Positions 1 to 8,383 of a stretch of DNA of 64,000 nt are shown here, in pieces. Source of the stretch: Neotamlana nanhaiensis (GTDB taxonomy: Bacteria > Bacteroidota > Bacteroidia > Flavobacteriales > Flavobacteriaceae); contig NZ_JTDV01000010.1 in assembly GCF_000943555.1 (NCBI RefSeq), positions 1-64,000 on the forward strand, written 5' to 3'. The number at the start of each line of letters is the position of its first letter. The first letter of the stretch is position 1. Both the position numbers and the translations under genes were made by a program. The notes under the pieces were generated by a model that was not told the DNA's origin, searched no databases, and saw only the letters and a program-made list of their open reading frames with translations.

Positions 1-38
1 CGTCAGTTACGGTTTTAAAGTTAATGATTTTCGGTTTA

Positions 39-113
39 GCACTGACGTTAGCAATTCCGAGTGGATTCGGACGTAGTCGAATCCGCCGTAATTGCGGTTA
101 TACATTGTTGTGC
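39..113. repeat. Imperfect 75-nt palindrome with attC-like architecture
   Basis: Nested inverted repeats fold this stretch into one long hairpin: GCAC (39-42) pairs with GTGC (110-113), GCAATT (51-56) with AATTGC (90-95), and GGATTCG (63-69) with CGAATCC (78-84) around an 8-nt loop, with unpaired bases between the blocks. The right arm carries two 7-mers, GTTATAC (97-103) and GTTGTGC (107-113). A competing hairpin uses CGTCAGT (1-7) and ACTGACG (41-47). Two short boxes per arm, mismatched bulges and a size near 75 nt recall integron attC recombination sites, but the boxes do not fit the classical GTTRRRY consensus and no integrase is visible. It could equally be another kind of dispersed intergenic palindrome. 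Confidence 0.5.
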
Positions 114-122
114 TTAGTTTTT

Positions 123-494
123 TTATTTTGTTTCGTACCAATCTTTATAATCTAGATGTTTGTTAAATTCCTCATCATCCATTTTAAACAGAATCTTTGA
201 ATATTCTCTTGATTTTGAGATTCCTTTTTCGTTCAGAAAATCGGTAATCATAAAATAAACCGAAGGATGTTCAATATCATCCATTTTCAAAGTCGAATAT
301 CTTTTCCTTGATTTCGGATATTGTTTCCAAAATCGTTTGTAATCGCGATAAATTTCATCCGTAACTTTTGAGATAATCTGATTTAACAATTCTATTGGGA
401 TTTGATTGTCCGACAGTCCAACATAATACTCTTTGATTTTCGAGTAAAAGTCTTGTTTAGGTTTAATTTTATTTTCAGTTTTCCAGAATAGCAT
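123..494 (-). CDS. Hypothetical protein (123 aa) in cassette-like region
   Basis: I do not recognise this protein. It is a 123-aa soluble, charged protein rich in Lys, Tyr, Asp and Glu, with no signal peptide or membrane segment and several predicted helical stretches. Its ATG (492-494) follows directly on the TAA (495-497) of the upstream barstar-like gene, so the two were probably translationally coupled. The pair lies between an attC-like palindrome downstream and a matching half-site upstream, as expected for accessory cassette genes. Position next to a barstar-like inhibitor suggests an immunity or toxin-related role, but that is only inference from context. Confidence 0.6.
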   Translation of the reverse strand: MLFWKTENKIKPKQDFYSKIKEYYVGLSDNQIPIELLNQIISKVTDEIYRDYKRFWKQYPKSRKRYSTLKMDDIEHPSVYFMITDFLNEKGISKSREYSKILFKMDDEEFNKHLDYKDWYETK

Positions 495-772
495 TTAAGT
501 CAACTGTAATTCAATATTTTCGTGTTCTTTTATTATTTCAACTATTCGGTCATAGTATTTTAGTTCCGATTTGCTTTTTTCACTACGATGCCATTTTAAG
601 ATATATTTCTCATCAACATCGTCACTCCAAATCCGCCATACAAAACATCATTAAATGCGTTTAAATTCCGTCCAATTTTCCAATTCAGTCCGAAAGTCAT
701 TTTCGATTCTATCTCTCGATAAAATCCTTTCATATTTGAAAATTTATTTCCGTTTATCTCGATTATTCGCAT
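495..772 (-). pseudogene. Barstar-like ribonuclease inhibitor, frameshifted
   Basis: From ATG 770-772 the protein begins MRIIEINGNKF and continues with GRNLNAFNDVLYGGFG, the typical N-terminal half of barstar-family (PF01337) inhibitors, which bind and neutralise barnase-type RNases. The frame then runs into a stop near 596. A shift of one base near 620-635 restores a barstar-like C-terminal half (DDVDEKYILKWHR..., ...YYDRIVEIIKEH..., IELQLT) that ends in TAA at 495-497, immediately before the ATG of the next gene. The sequence thus behaves as a gene that has lost one base, either a real pseudogene or an assembly error. An alternative GTG start at 788-790 lies inside the flanking repeat and is unlikely. 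Confidence 0.75.
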
Positions 773-786
773 TTTGGGTAAATTAA

Positions 787-804
787 GCACAACTCCCGTA
801 TAAC
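787..804 (-). repeat. Half-site matching the 97-113 repeat arm
   Basis: On the minus strand GTTATAC, a 4-nt spacer and GTTGTGC run toward the barstar-like gene, followed by CTTA. The same two 7-mers with a 3-nt spacer, also followed by CTTA, occur on the plus strand at 97-116, so the two-gene unit is bounded by inverted copies. No palindromic partner arm is present upstream of 804, so this is a single half rather than a full palindrome. Confidence 0.5.
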
Positions 805-842
805 AGGCACTCTAAAAGTAAACAAATTAATACAAAACACAT

Positions 843-876
843 AAAAAAAAGGCTAACCAATTAAGGTTAACCTTTT
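843..876 (-). terminator. Rho-independent terminator after the universal stress gene
   Basis: AAAAGGCTAACC and GGTTAACCTTTT form a 12-bp stem with one mismatch around a 6-nt loop. On the minus strand it is followed by a run of eight T. It lies 27 bp downstream of the stop codon at 904. Confidence 0.8.
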
Positions 877-903
877 GCTTTGTTTAATATATTTATTTAG
901 TTA

Positions 904-1734
904 TTAAATTTTAAATGTCATTACTGGTAGTACGGCGTGGTTAGCAATATCTTCGGAGATGCTGCCTTCTAAAAAGTGGGTTATTCCTTTTCTGCCATGA
1001 GTAGCAACAGCTATTAAATCGGCATTAATTTCGGCAGCTTGGTTTAAAATACCAGCTTCAACAGAATAGTTAGACACAAAACTTGTATCGGCCATTCGGT
1101 TGGTATGGCCTTCGGCTTCTATTAAAAACGTGGCTACTTTTTCGCGCATTTCTTTCGAGGTTATAAAGCGGCTTGGTGTATTCACATAAACCAAATTCAC
1201 TTTGGCATGTAAGGCTTCAAACTGTGCCACAGCGCGTTTAAACACTTCAATAGAATCGGTAGCAAAATCGGTGGCAAACAACACATTTTTAAACCCTACG
1301 GTTTTTATTTCGTCTTTTAACACCAACACGGGTATTTTAGAGTGTCGCACCACCTTTTCGGTATTACTGCCTACAAAAATTTCAGTAATACCACTAGAAC
1401 CATGCGAGCCCATTACAATTAAATCGGCGCTATGGTCTTCGGCCACATCGCTAACTTCGCTAAACACTTTAAAATGCTTTACAATTGGAGTTACTTTTAT
1501 ACCTTGTAAATACTCACGATTTAAAAAGGATTTAAACTTTTTCTCGGCCAGTTTTAAATAAAAAACAGCTTCTTCATTTTGTTGAAAACCGCCTTTGGTA
1601 AACACAGCTTCCGACAATTCCAACATGTGTAATGCCAAAACTTCACCTTGATGTTGTTTGGCTAATATGGCTGCGGCTTCAAGGGCATATTCAGAATATA
1701 TTGAAAAATCTATAGGTACAATTATTTTTTTCAT
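904..1734 (-). CDS. Tandem-domain universal stress protein (UspA family)
   Basis: This 276-aa cytoplasmic protein has two Usp domains in tandem (about residues 1-140 and 147-276). Each starts with a beta strand of the type KKIIVPIDFS or KNVLFATDFA and ends with the nucleotide-binding loop: G109-S-H-G112 followed by G115 and the G-S pair at 122-123 in the first copy, and ATHGRKG with EGS in the second, which suggests that both halves can bind ATP. Such proteins support survival under starvation or redox stress; the exact function is not predictable. It lies 73 bp downstream of hemN on the same strand with no terminator between, so co-transcription is plausible, and it is closed by a strong terminator. 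A 119-aa open frame on the opposite strand is a shadow. Confidence 0.93.
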   Translation of the reverse strand: MKKIIVPIDFSIYSEYALEAAAILAKQHQGEVLALHMLELSEAVFTKGGFQQNEEAVFYLKLAEKKFKSFLNREYLQGIKVTPIVKHFKVFSEVSDVAEDHSADLIVMGSHGSSGITEIFVGSNTEKVVRHSKIPVLVLKDEIKTVGFKNVLFATDFATDSIEVFKRAVAQFEALHAKVNLVYVNTPSRFITSKEMREKVATFLIEAEGHTNRMADTSFVSNYSVEAGILNQAAEINADLIAVATHGRKGITHFLEGSISEDIANHAVLPVMTFKI

Positions 1735-1807
1735 GACAAATAATTTAGATGGTTTATTTCTTTATTAAAGTACAAAATTTTAAGCACTTTTTCAAGTAAA
1801 TTAACGT

Positions 1808-3172
1808 TTATATCGTCATGGAAAACAGTTGTTTTTCAGGCTTTTTTTGCTGTAATAATACATCGAAAGCCATACAAACATTACGAACAAATGGTTTTCC
1901 TTTTTTAGTGATTTTTAATCCATTATTCTCGATAACTACAAGCTCATCTTTTAACATTTCAGACAATTTATTTAAAGTATCATCTAAATTTTTAAAAGTT
2001 GAATCACTGTTATTCCATGCGGTTTTGTAATGACACATTAAATTCAAAATATGTTGCCTTATTACTAAATCTTCTTCATTTAAAATATGACCTCGAAACA
2101 CAGGTATAATGTTGTTTTCAACTAAATGATAGTACGCCTCGATGCCTTTTACATTTTGAGAAAAACCATACCAACTATCGCTAATAGACGATACGCCTAA
2201 ACCAATCATCATTTGCGTTTTTGATGCGGCATAACCCATAAAATTACGGTGTAGCTTCTGGTTGACCATGGCGGTGTACAACGCATCGGTTGGTAAGGCA
2301 AAATGGTCCATACCTATTTCGGCATAACCCGCATCGGCCAACAAGGCTTTACCAACTTCGTATTGCAAACGTTTTTCTTCGGGTTTTGGTAAGTTTGCTT
2401 CGCTAAAACCGCGCTGTCCATTGCCTTTTATCCATGGTGTATGTGCATAACTGTAAAAAGCAATGCTATCGGGCATTAATTGTCTTGTTTTAGCTATGGT
2501 TTCGCGAATATGGTCAACAGTTTGAAATGGTAAACCGAAAATAATATCGTGTCCTACACTGGTAAAACCAACGCTTCTTGCCATTTCGGTAGCGCGTTTA
2601 ACATGCTCGAATGGTTGTATTCTATGTATAGCCTTTTGTACGGTATCGTTGTAATCTTGCACACCAAAACTAACACGCCTAAAGCCTAAACTGCACAAGG
2701 TTAACAGATGTTCTTTTGTTGTATTATTGGGATGACCTTCAAAACTAAACTCATAATTTTCGGCTAGAATAGCTTTTCTGGTTATCCCTTTTATCAATCG
2801 GTTTAAATTTAAAGGCGAGAAAAACGTTGGAGTACCACCGCCTAAATGCAATGCTTTAATTTTTGGTTTGTCGTTGAATAATTCACAATACAAATCCCAT
2901 TCTTTTAAAACGGCGGTAATATATGGCGATTCTACCTCGTGACGTTTAGTAATGCGCTTATTACAGCCACAAAACGTGCATAAACTTTCGCAAAATGGTA
3001 AATGAATGTACAAACTAATGCCTTCGGAGGTATTGCTTTCGTTAAACGATTGCCGTAATGATTGTTTCCATTGTTTTAAACTGAAGGTATTATTGTCCCA
3101 AAAAGGCACCGTTGGATAACTGGTATACCGAGGCCCTGGTACATTGTACTTTTTTATTAAATTATGGCTCAT
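1808..3172 (-). CDS. hemN: Oxygen-independent coproporphyrinogen III oxidase
   Basis: HemN decarboxylates coproporphyrinogen III to protoporphyrinogen IX in haem synthesis under low oxygen, using radical SAM chemistry. The 454-aa length is typical. The N-terminus GPRYTSYPT is a HemN signature, the 4Fe-4S motif is C61-x3-C65-x2-C68 followed by G-C70, and HLGGGTPTFF near residue 115 is the SAM-binding glycine stretch; the HemN C-terminal domain follows. The cysteine pattern CxxxCxxCxC separates true HemN from HemW-like proteins. A consensus -7 element (TAGTTTTG) lies 16 bp before the ATG. The sucrose-type operon upstream ends in its own terminator, so hemN probably starts a transcript that may continue into the universal stress gene. 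Confidence 0.95.
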   Translation of the reverse strand: MSHNLIKKYNVPGPRYTSYPTVPFWDNNTFSLKQWKQSLRQSFNESNTSEGISLYIHLPFCESLCTFCGCNKRITKRHEVESPYITAVLKEWDLYCELFNDKPKIKALHLGGGTPTFFSPLNLNRLIKGITRKAILAENYEFSFEGHPNNTTKEHLLTLCSLGFRRVSFGVQDYNDTVQKAIHRIQPFEHVKRATEMARSVGFTSVGHDIIFGLPFQTVDHIRETIAKTRQLMPDSIAFYSYAHTPWIKGNGQRGFSEANLPKPEEKRLQYEVGKALLADAGYAEIGMDHFALPTDALYTAMVNQKLHRNFMGYAASKTQMMIGLGVSSISDSWYGFSQNVKGIEAYYHLVENNIIPVFRGHILNEEDLVIRQHILNLMCHYKTAWNNSDSTFKNLDDTLNKLSEMLKDELVVIENNGLKITKKGKPFVRNVCMAFDVLLQQKKPEKQLFSMTI

Positions 3173-3188
3173 ACTAATTAATTTGAGT

Positions 3189-3196
3189 CAAAACTA
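3189..3196 (-). promoter_or_regulatory. Candidate Bacteroidota -7 element for hemN
   Basis: The minus strand reads TAGTTTTG, a full match to the TAnnTTTG element of the primary Bacteroidota sigma factor, 16 bp before the hemN ATG. A TTTG lies about 26 bp further upstream, a longer spacer than usual, so the -33 half is weak. Confidence 0.4.
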
Positions 3197-3210
3197 AGGG
3201 CATAAAAAAG

Positions 3211-3237
3211 AAAAAACCATGACAAAAGTCATGGTTT
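3211..3237 (-). terminator. Rho-independent terminator of the sucrose-type operon
   Basis: AAACCATGAC (3214-3223) and GTCATGGTTT (3228-3237) form a perfect 10-bp stem with a 4-nt loop. On the minus strand a T-rich tract follows. It lies 24 bp after the stop codon of the glycosyltransferase gene. Confidence 0.85.
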
Positions 3238-3260
3238 GGTTATTTGCAGTTTATTATACT

Positions 3261-4538
3261 TTAAAAAATATTGGATTCCATAGTACGCTGATTAATAGAA
3301 TTATTAAACACTTCAATCATACGTTTAGCAATACCTGTCCAACCAAAATTACGACGTGCAAAACGCGCACCTTCAACAGAAAGTTCGTTACGCATTTTTG
3401 GGTATAATAATGGCATTGCCATCATCGCACCAAACTCTACCGGACGATGTGGATCGGCAAATAAGGCTTGATTTCCAAAATCGATTAAGTCGTACAAACC
3501 ACCATGAACCGTTACAACACTTGGCGTACCACAGGCCATAGCCTCGATAGCTACCATACCAAATGGCTCGTAACGTGATGGCATTGCAAAAATATTTGCC
3601 GAACGATATACGTTTGCTAAATCTTCGTCGGCCACATAACTTTTCCAGGTAATTTTATCTAAAATACCTAATTCGCCAGCGAGTTTCTTTAAACCTTCAA
3701 CACCTTTGTCGTCTTGTTTAGAATTATCGCCTCCAATGGCAGCAACTAAGCGTGCTTCGGGACATAAATCGAAAACTGTTGGTAACGATTTTATTAATAA
3801 ATCATAACCTTTATTATGAGCCATTCTACCTAAAGCTAAAATATCGGTTGGTTGAATATCGTATTTGGCTCGAATTTTGTCGTTTTCTTTACTTGGTACT
3901 GGAAAAAAGCGGTTCTCATCAATACCTGGAGGAATCATACCACAATTTCGTGGTAACACATCGTATTGTTGCGTTAATAAATCGACTTGTGGTAAGGTGG
4001 TTGCAATTACAAAATTACACATTTGGTATACAAAATACTCTTTACGAATACGCTCCTTGAAACGGTACTTCTCCTCCATTTCTTTTTCTTCCATATCGCT
4101 TCCCATTGTATGTTGTTTCCACCAACCTAATGAGTGCGGTGTATGCACGTGAGAAATACCAAGTTCTTCGGCAATTTTTTGTCCTGCCCAACCAGCATCC
4201 CAATAATGTGAATATACCACATCGTAACGCTTACGCTCCTTTTTTATAGCAGCTAAACAATTGGTTACAAACTTTTTTAGGTGGTCGTGCATGTCTTCTT
4301 TTCTAATAAACTTTTTACCACCAAAAGGGATACGCCAAACGCTGTAATTTTCGTCTACATGATCGTATTCTGGTTGGTCTTCAAATTGGCGCGTTACCAA
4401 ATCTACTTTTTTTCCTAAACGGCTAAACCGCTCAGCGAGCTCTAAAACATAAACTACTTGACCTCCTGTATCAGGTTTTCCTAATTCGGCATTGGCTCCT
4501 ACATATCCGTGTAAGGATATCATTAAAATTGATTTCAT
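3261..4538 (-). CDS. GT4 glycosyltransferase, sucrose-phosphate-synthase-like
   Basis: This 425-aa cytoplasmic enzyme has the two Rossmann-like domains of GT-B retaining glycosyltransferases. The N-terminal half (HGYVGANAELGKPDTGGQ, then TPHSLGWWK) matches the sucrose-phosphate-synthase branch, which joins a UDP- or GDP-sugar to fructose 6-phosphate. The C-terminal half has GRMAHNKGYDLLI and the E-x7-E motif at E324 and E332. The gene begins 4 bp after a gene whose N-terminal domain is a sucrose-phosphate-phosphatase-type HAD enzyme, which strongly supports synthesis of a phosphorylated disaccharide. Sucrose phosphate is the simplest product; mannosylfructose phosphate cannot be excluded from sequence alone. 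A good terminator follows. Confidence 0.87.
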   Translation of the reverse strand: MKSILMISLHGYVGANAELGKPDTGGQVVYVLELAERFSRLGKKVDLVTRQFEDQPEYDHVDENYSVWRIPFGGKKFIRKEDMHDHLKKFVTNCLAAIKKERKRYDVVYSHYWDAGWAGQKIAEELGISHVHTPHSLGWWKQHTMGSDMEEKEMEEKYRFKERIRKEYFVYQMCNFVIATTLPQVDLLTQQYDVLPRNCGMIPPGIDENRFFPVPSKENDKIRAKYDIQPTDILALGRMAHNKGYDLLIKSLPTVFDLCPEARLVAAIGGDNSKQDDKGVEGLKKLAGELGILDKITWKSYVADEDLANVYRSANIFAMPSRYEPFGMVAIEAMACGTPSVVTVHGGLYDLIDFGNQALFADPHRPVEFGAMMAMPLLYPKMRNELSVEGARFARRNFGWTGIAKRMIEVFNNSINQRTMESNIF

Positions 4539-4542
4539 AGTT

Positions 4543-6639
4543 TTAAATTTTAGTTAATCTATTTATAATTTTTAAGTCGTGACAAGCAGAAATATATTGT
4601 GCTGCCGACCACGCTTGGTATGCTTTACCCATGGCTTTTCCTGTAATTCCATGCGCCCATTCTGTAAATTCCCATTCTTCGGTTAAACCTTCTTTGTTTA
4701 TTAAAGCAAGCTTGTATAATTCTGAAATAGCAACATCTTTTAAACCTAATTTATTAATAAATTTCACCCAAAAACCACCTACAAAAGGCCAAATACCTCC
4801 GTTGTGATAATGGTTTGGTAGATTTAAAAGATTTACGGTATAATACGGTCTCCAATCTGGATCACCCGGTGTAACTACTGGATACACGTTAGATACTGGA
4901 AACGGATCGTTAACCCCAACTCCTAGCATAAATTTGAAGGTTTCATGGGCTTTTTCGGAATCTGTTGCGCCGTGTAAAAAGGCCAATACATTTCCAAAAA
5001 CATCGCATCGCCAGCTAAAATCGAAAGGTGTGGTTTGAGCAATTAAGTATGAGGTATCACCTAGGGTAAATTGGCGTTCTGCAAAGGACACCGATTGAAA
5101 TAATTTTTGCTGTGTAGATGGCCAGAAGTTCTGCAATATTTCTTTTTTAATCACCTGAGACCATCTAATGTATTCGCCAGCTTCTTCGTAATCGCCCAAC
5201 ATTTCAAGCATTCTACCAAAGCACACGTTGGCTCTGTACCATAAAATTTCGTCATACAATATGTTGTAGCTTCCTCCGAATAAATCGGTCCAATCGCCTG
5301 CTTCAGGAATTTCTAAAAGGGCATCGTTATTACTATCGTGCGCGCCCAACCAACGCATGGTTTCTTTTATATCTTTTATATATTTTCTAAGGAATTTTAT
5401 ATCCTTGGTAACATTAACATACTCGTAAAACGCGATTACTACCCAAATACCGCTATCGATTGAACAAATACCGCCAACACCAGAATAATCGGGTTGATTA
5501 TCTTTTATACGCACATTTGAAGGAATTTGTCCGTTTCTTGAAATATGTTCGAATAAGGTTTCCAAAGTTTTACGCTGACAAGCATGAATTTCTTCATCGT
5601 GAATAAGTGGTAACGAGCCAATAACGGTAATTGCACCATCGCGTGCCCAAACGCTATAATAATTTTCGTCGGTTCCTTTAGACACGTTATCTTTTATAGA
5701 GCAAGCCGAAAATCCTAAAGGCGTGATATTCTTTTTTAATGCAATTACGGCTTTTTCGTAACCTTCGCGTATCAAAGCTAACTTTTCATCTTCATCTTCC
5801 TCAGCTATATGACTTAGCTCTTGTTGAATAATATAATCGTCAGTATGATCGATATTTTCAGATACTTTAGCATCCTTTGGCAATACACCATAATAAATTA
5901 AGCCTTCAATAATACCATCGCTATGAATATTTTCGGCATGATACATTTGCTTATACTTGGTATATTTATAAAGCTCTTCATGAGCATTAGCAACCACAAT
6001 TCCTTTTACACCATCCATATCGAACATGGCCGAATCGTTGCCACTATCGCCTGCTACTAGAACATTTTCAGCGTTTATATCAACATTATTTAACAGCCAT
6101 TGTAAAGCATTTCCTTTATTTGCCCATTTTGGAAGTACATCTAAAAATTGATTGCCCGAATACACAATGTTTACAAACATGTTGGCATCGGCGAAATCTT
6201 TCTCTATGCTCTCAATTAAATCGTCGGTAGCATCGTGAAAAAAGTAGCTTCGTTTATAAGCGTGTTGAAACTTTGTTGGTTGTTCGCTAATAGGATGCTT
6301 TATATTTTGAACAATTTTTTCGACAGCTTCTAAATCCCAACCATCATCTAAAACATCGTTAAAGGCTTTAACGGTACGCTGCTTTTTATAATCGTAAATT
6401 AAAGTCCCAACACCAGCAATTATATAATCTGGCTCGGGCAAAGTACCTTTTTCTATTAAACCTAAAACATCGTCGATTAAACGCCCCGTATTATAGGTTA
6501 GTAAAACGTTTTGGGGTTTGTAGGATTCCCATATTTTTTTGAAGTTACTTTTATGGGTATGAAAATCGATTAAAGTGTTATCAATATCGAAAGACAGAAG
6601 TTTAATGACGGCATGATTGCCATCTTCGGTTTTGTTCAT
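4543..6639 (-). CDS. Fusion: sucrose-phosphate-phosphatase-type HAD + glycoside hydrolase
   Basis: The 698-aa protein has two parts. Residues about 10-255 are a HAD phosphatase of the sucrose-6F-phosphate phosphatase type (PF05116): D18-I-D20-N-T, TGR at 51-53, K175, and GDSGND at 197-202. Residues about 280-690 form an (alpha/alpha)6-barrel hydrolase with ARDGAIT, IDSGIW, GDWTD and HNGGIWPF, motifs shared by GH100 neutral invertases and the C-terminal domain of glycogen-debranching enzymes. No signal peptide is seen, so it should act in the cytoplasm. Placed directly before the sucrose-phosphate-synthase-like gene, it could remove the phosphate from the product and later hydrolyse the sugar. 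I cannot tell from sequence whether the hydrolase prefers sucrose or alpha-1,6 branches. Domain order and linkage are unusual. Confidence 0.85.
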   Translation of the reverse strand: MNKTEDGNHAVIKLLSFDIDNTLIDFHTHKSNFKKIWESYKPQNVLLTYNTGRLIDDVLGLIEKGTLPEPDYIIAGVGTLIYDYKKQRTVKAFNDVLDDGWDLEAVEKIVQNIKHPISEQPTKFQHAYKRSYFFHDATDDLIESIEKDFADANMFVNIVYSGNQFLDVLPKWANKGNALQWLLNNVDINAENVLVAGDSGNDSAMFDMDGVKGIVVANAHEELYKYTKYKQMYHAENIHSDGIIEGLIYYGVLPKDAKVSENIDHTDDYIIQQELSHIAEEDEDEKLALIREGYEKAVIALKKNITPLGFSACSIKDNVSKGTDENYYSVWARDGAITVIGSLPLIHDEEIHACQRKTLETLFEHISRNGQIPSNVRIKDNQPDYSGVGGICSIDSGIWVVIAFYEYVNVTKDIKFLRKYIKDIKETMRWLGAHDSNNDALLEIPEAGDWTDLFGGSYNILYDEILWYRANVCFGRMLEMLGDYEEAGEYIRWSQVIKKEILQNFWPSTQQKLFQSVSFAERQFTLGDTSYLIAQTTPFDFSWRCDVFGNVLAFLHGATDSEKAHETFKFMLGVGVNDPFPVSNVYPVVTPGDPDWRPYYTVNLLNLPNHYHNGGIWPFVGGFWVKFINKLGLKDVAISELYKLALINKEGLTEEWEFTEWAHGITGKAMGKAYQAWSAAQYISACHDLKIINRLTKI

Positions 6640-6834
6640 GTTTTTTTGCTTTTTTTACAAATTTTGGTAAGATTTTCTCATAATTTAAGCCAAAATGGGC
6701 TAAAAAGCAAGAAAACACGAACTATTCTAATTTCAATTTTTAATGTAATAAATTGAAAGCGTTTAACTACGAAATCTAAAATTAAACTCTATTTTTATTA
6801 AATTTTCAATAATTTAAAAATTCAATTTAAACCG

Positions 6835-8301
6835 TTACAAACCTTTAATAAAATTCCCATAAGGATCTTTAAATTGAATGCCTTCGGTAAAGCGTTGTTT
6901 ACTTAAAAGTTTAAATTCTACCAGCGCCCAAAGCACAAATTCTTTCACAAAAAAACTATCTTCTTGAGCTATGTTAGGTTGATATTTGGCAAGCAAATCG
7001 TTTAAAGGTGAAATGTTGCTCAGCAACATATTGTATTCTTTATCGCTTAAATCGTCTAATAACTCGAAGCCTTCCTTTAAATTAAAAAACCACGACACAA
7101 TATCGTCGTATGGCGTTTCTTCGTTAGCCTTTTGAAGCTTCTCAATTTTAGGAAAATACTCTACAAACAAACTCTTTACAGCTTCACCAATTAAATTGTA
7201 AGCCACCACTGCAGCGCCTTCTTGTTCGCCTTCATAAACCAACTCAACTTTACCTGTAATGGCTGGAATAATACCCACAAAATCGGATAATCGCAGCGTG
7301 GTTTGAGCATCGCCATTAACTAAAGCTCTACGCTCTGCGGTACTTAACAAATTTTCTAAAGCCGTAATGCTTAAACGTGCACTAACCCCACTTTTTGCAT
7401 CAATATATTCGCTTTCGCGCGCCTCGAAAACAATTTGTTCCAATAAATCTCGTGCTAAATCGGGAACTGTAACCGTAGATTTTTGAGACTCGACCACCTT
7501 AGCTTCTTGCTCGGTAATTTTTCTTGCCGTTTCAATATCAATAGGATAATGCGTTAAAATTTGCGAACCAATACGATCTTTTAAAGGCGTTACGATACTA
7601 CCTCTATTCGTATAATCTTCGGGGTTTGCGGTAAACACAAACTGAATATCTAAAGGTAATCGTAGTTTAAAACCTCGAATTTGTATGTCGCCTTCTTGTA
7701 AAATATTGAATAAGGCCACTTGAATTCTAGCTTGTAAATCGGGTAGCTCATTAATTACAAAAATGCAACGATTGGCTCTTGGAATCATCCCATAATGAAT
7801 CACTCTATCGTCGGCATAACTTAGTTTTAAATTAGCTGCTTTTATAGGATCTACATCTCCAATAATATCGGCTACGGTAACATCGGGTGTGGCTAATTTT
7901 TCGGCAAAACGTTCGCTTCGGTGTAACCAAGTAATTGGTGTATTATCGCCTTTTTCTTTTATAAGCTCGGTTGCAAAACGCGATAAGGGTTGTAAAGGAT
8001 CATCATTGATTTCGGAACCTTCAACCACTGGAATATATTCATCTAACAAGTTCAACATTAATCGCGCAAGACGCGTTTTTGCTTGTCCGCGTAACCCCAA
8101 TAAGTTGATATTGTGCCTTGATAAAATGGCGCGTTCTAATTCTGGAATTACCGTATTTTCGTAACCGTGAACTCCTGTAAATGTGGTTTCTTTATTTTTT
8201 ATTTTTTCGATTAAATTATCTCGAAGTTCATCTTTTATAGATTTCGATTGGTATCCTGAAGCTTTTAATTCGGCTAATGTTGTTATGTCGTTAACTTTCA
8301 T
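6835..8301 (-). CDS. AAA ATPase of Mg-chelatase subunit I / MoxR type
   Basis: This 488-aa cytoplasmic protein has a Walker A loop at 69-76 (G-L-R-G-Q-A-K-T), inserts typical of the ChlI/BchI group, and a sensor-type sequence TANPEDYTNRG. The Walker B strand reads CIFVINELPD (179-188), with Asn184 in place of the usual Asp before Glu185. An alpha-helical C-terminal domain follows. The gene lies downstream of a VWA-domain gene, the usual partner: such pairs remodel or load metals or cofactors into client complexes, but the client is not known here. True magnesium chelation is unlikely, since no other chelatase or chlorophyll gene is present. Confidence 0.85.
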   Translation of the reverse strand: MKVNDITTLAELKASGYQSKSIKDELRDNLIEKIKNKETTFTGVHGYENTVIPELERAILSRHNINLLGLRGQAKTRLARLMLNLLDEYIPVVEGSEINDDPLQPLSRFATELIKEKGDNTPITWLHRSERFAEKLATPDVTVADIIGDVDPIKAANLKLSYADDRVIHYGMIPRANRCIFVINELPDLQARIQVALFNILQEGDIQIRGFKLRLPLDIQFVFTANPEDYTNRGSIVTPLKDRIGSQILTHYPIDIETARKITEQEAKVVESQKSTVTVPDLARDLLEQIVFEARESEYIDAKSGVSARLSITALENLLSTAERRALVNGDAQTTLRLSDFVGIIPAITGKVELVYEGEQEGAAVVAYNLIGEAVKSLFVEYFPKIEKLQKANEETPYDDIVSWFFNLKEGFELLDDLSDKEYNMLLSNISPLNDLLAKYQPNIAQEDSFFVKEFVLWALVEFKLLSKQRFTEGIQFKDPYGNFIKGL

Positions 8302-8324
8302 TATGTGTTTTTAATTTTAAGAAA

Positions 8325-8344
8325 CATCTCGACTGCGCTAGATG
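8325..8344. repeat. Short palindromic repeat, CGACTGCGCT type
   Basis: CATCT (8325-8329) and AGATG (8340-8344) flank CGACTGCGCT. The same core occurs at 43791-43800, also followed by AGATG. It lies between the VWA and AAA genes and looks like a REP-type unit. Confidence 0.5.
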
Positions 8345-8383
8345 TAACAATACATTTTTCTTTTTCAATGCATAAAGCATTTA

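Noticed and set aside
1202-1561. 119-aa open frame opposite the universal stress gene
   Set aside because: Antisense shadow of a strong Usp domain; Ser/Thr/Asn-rich translation without domain or conserved start.
3752-4152. Two overlapping frames opposite the GT4 gene
   Set aside because: Antisense to a well-supported glycosyltransferase; mutually overlapping and without recognisable features.
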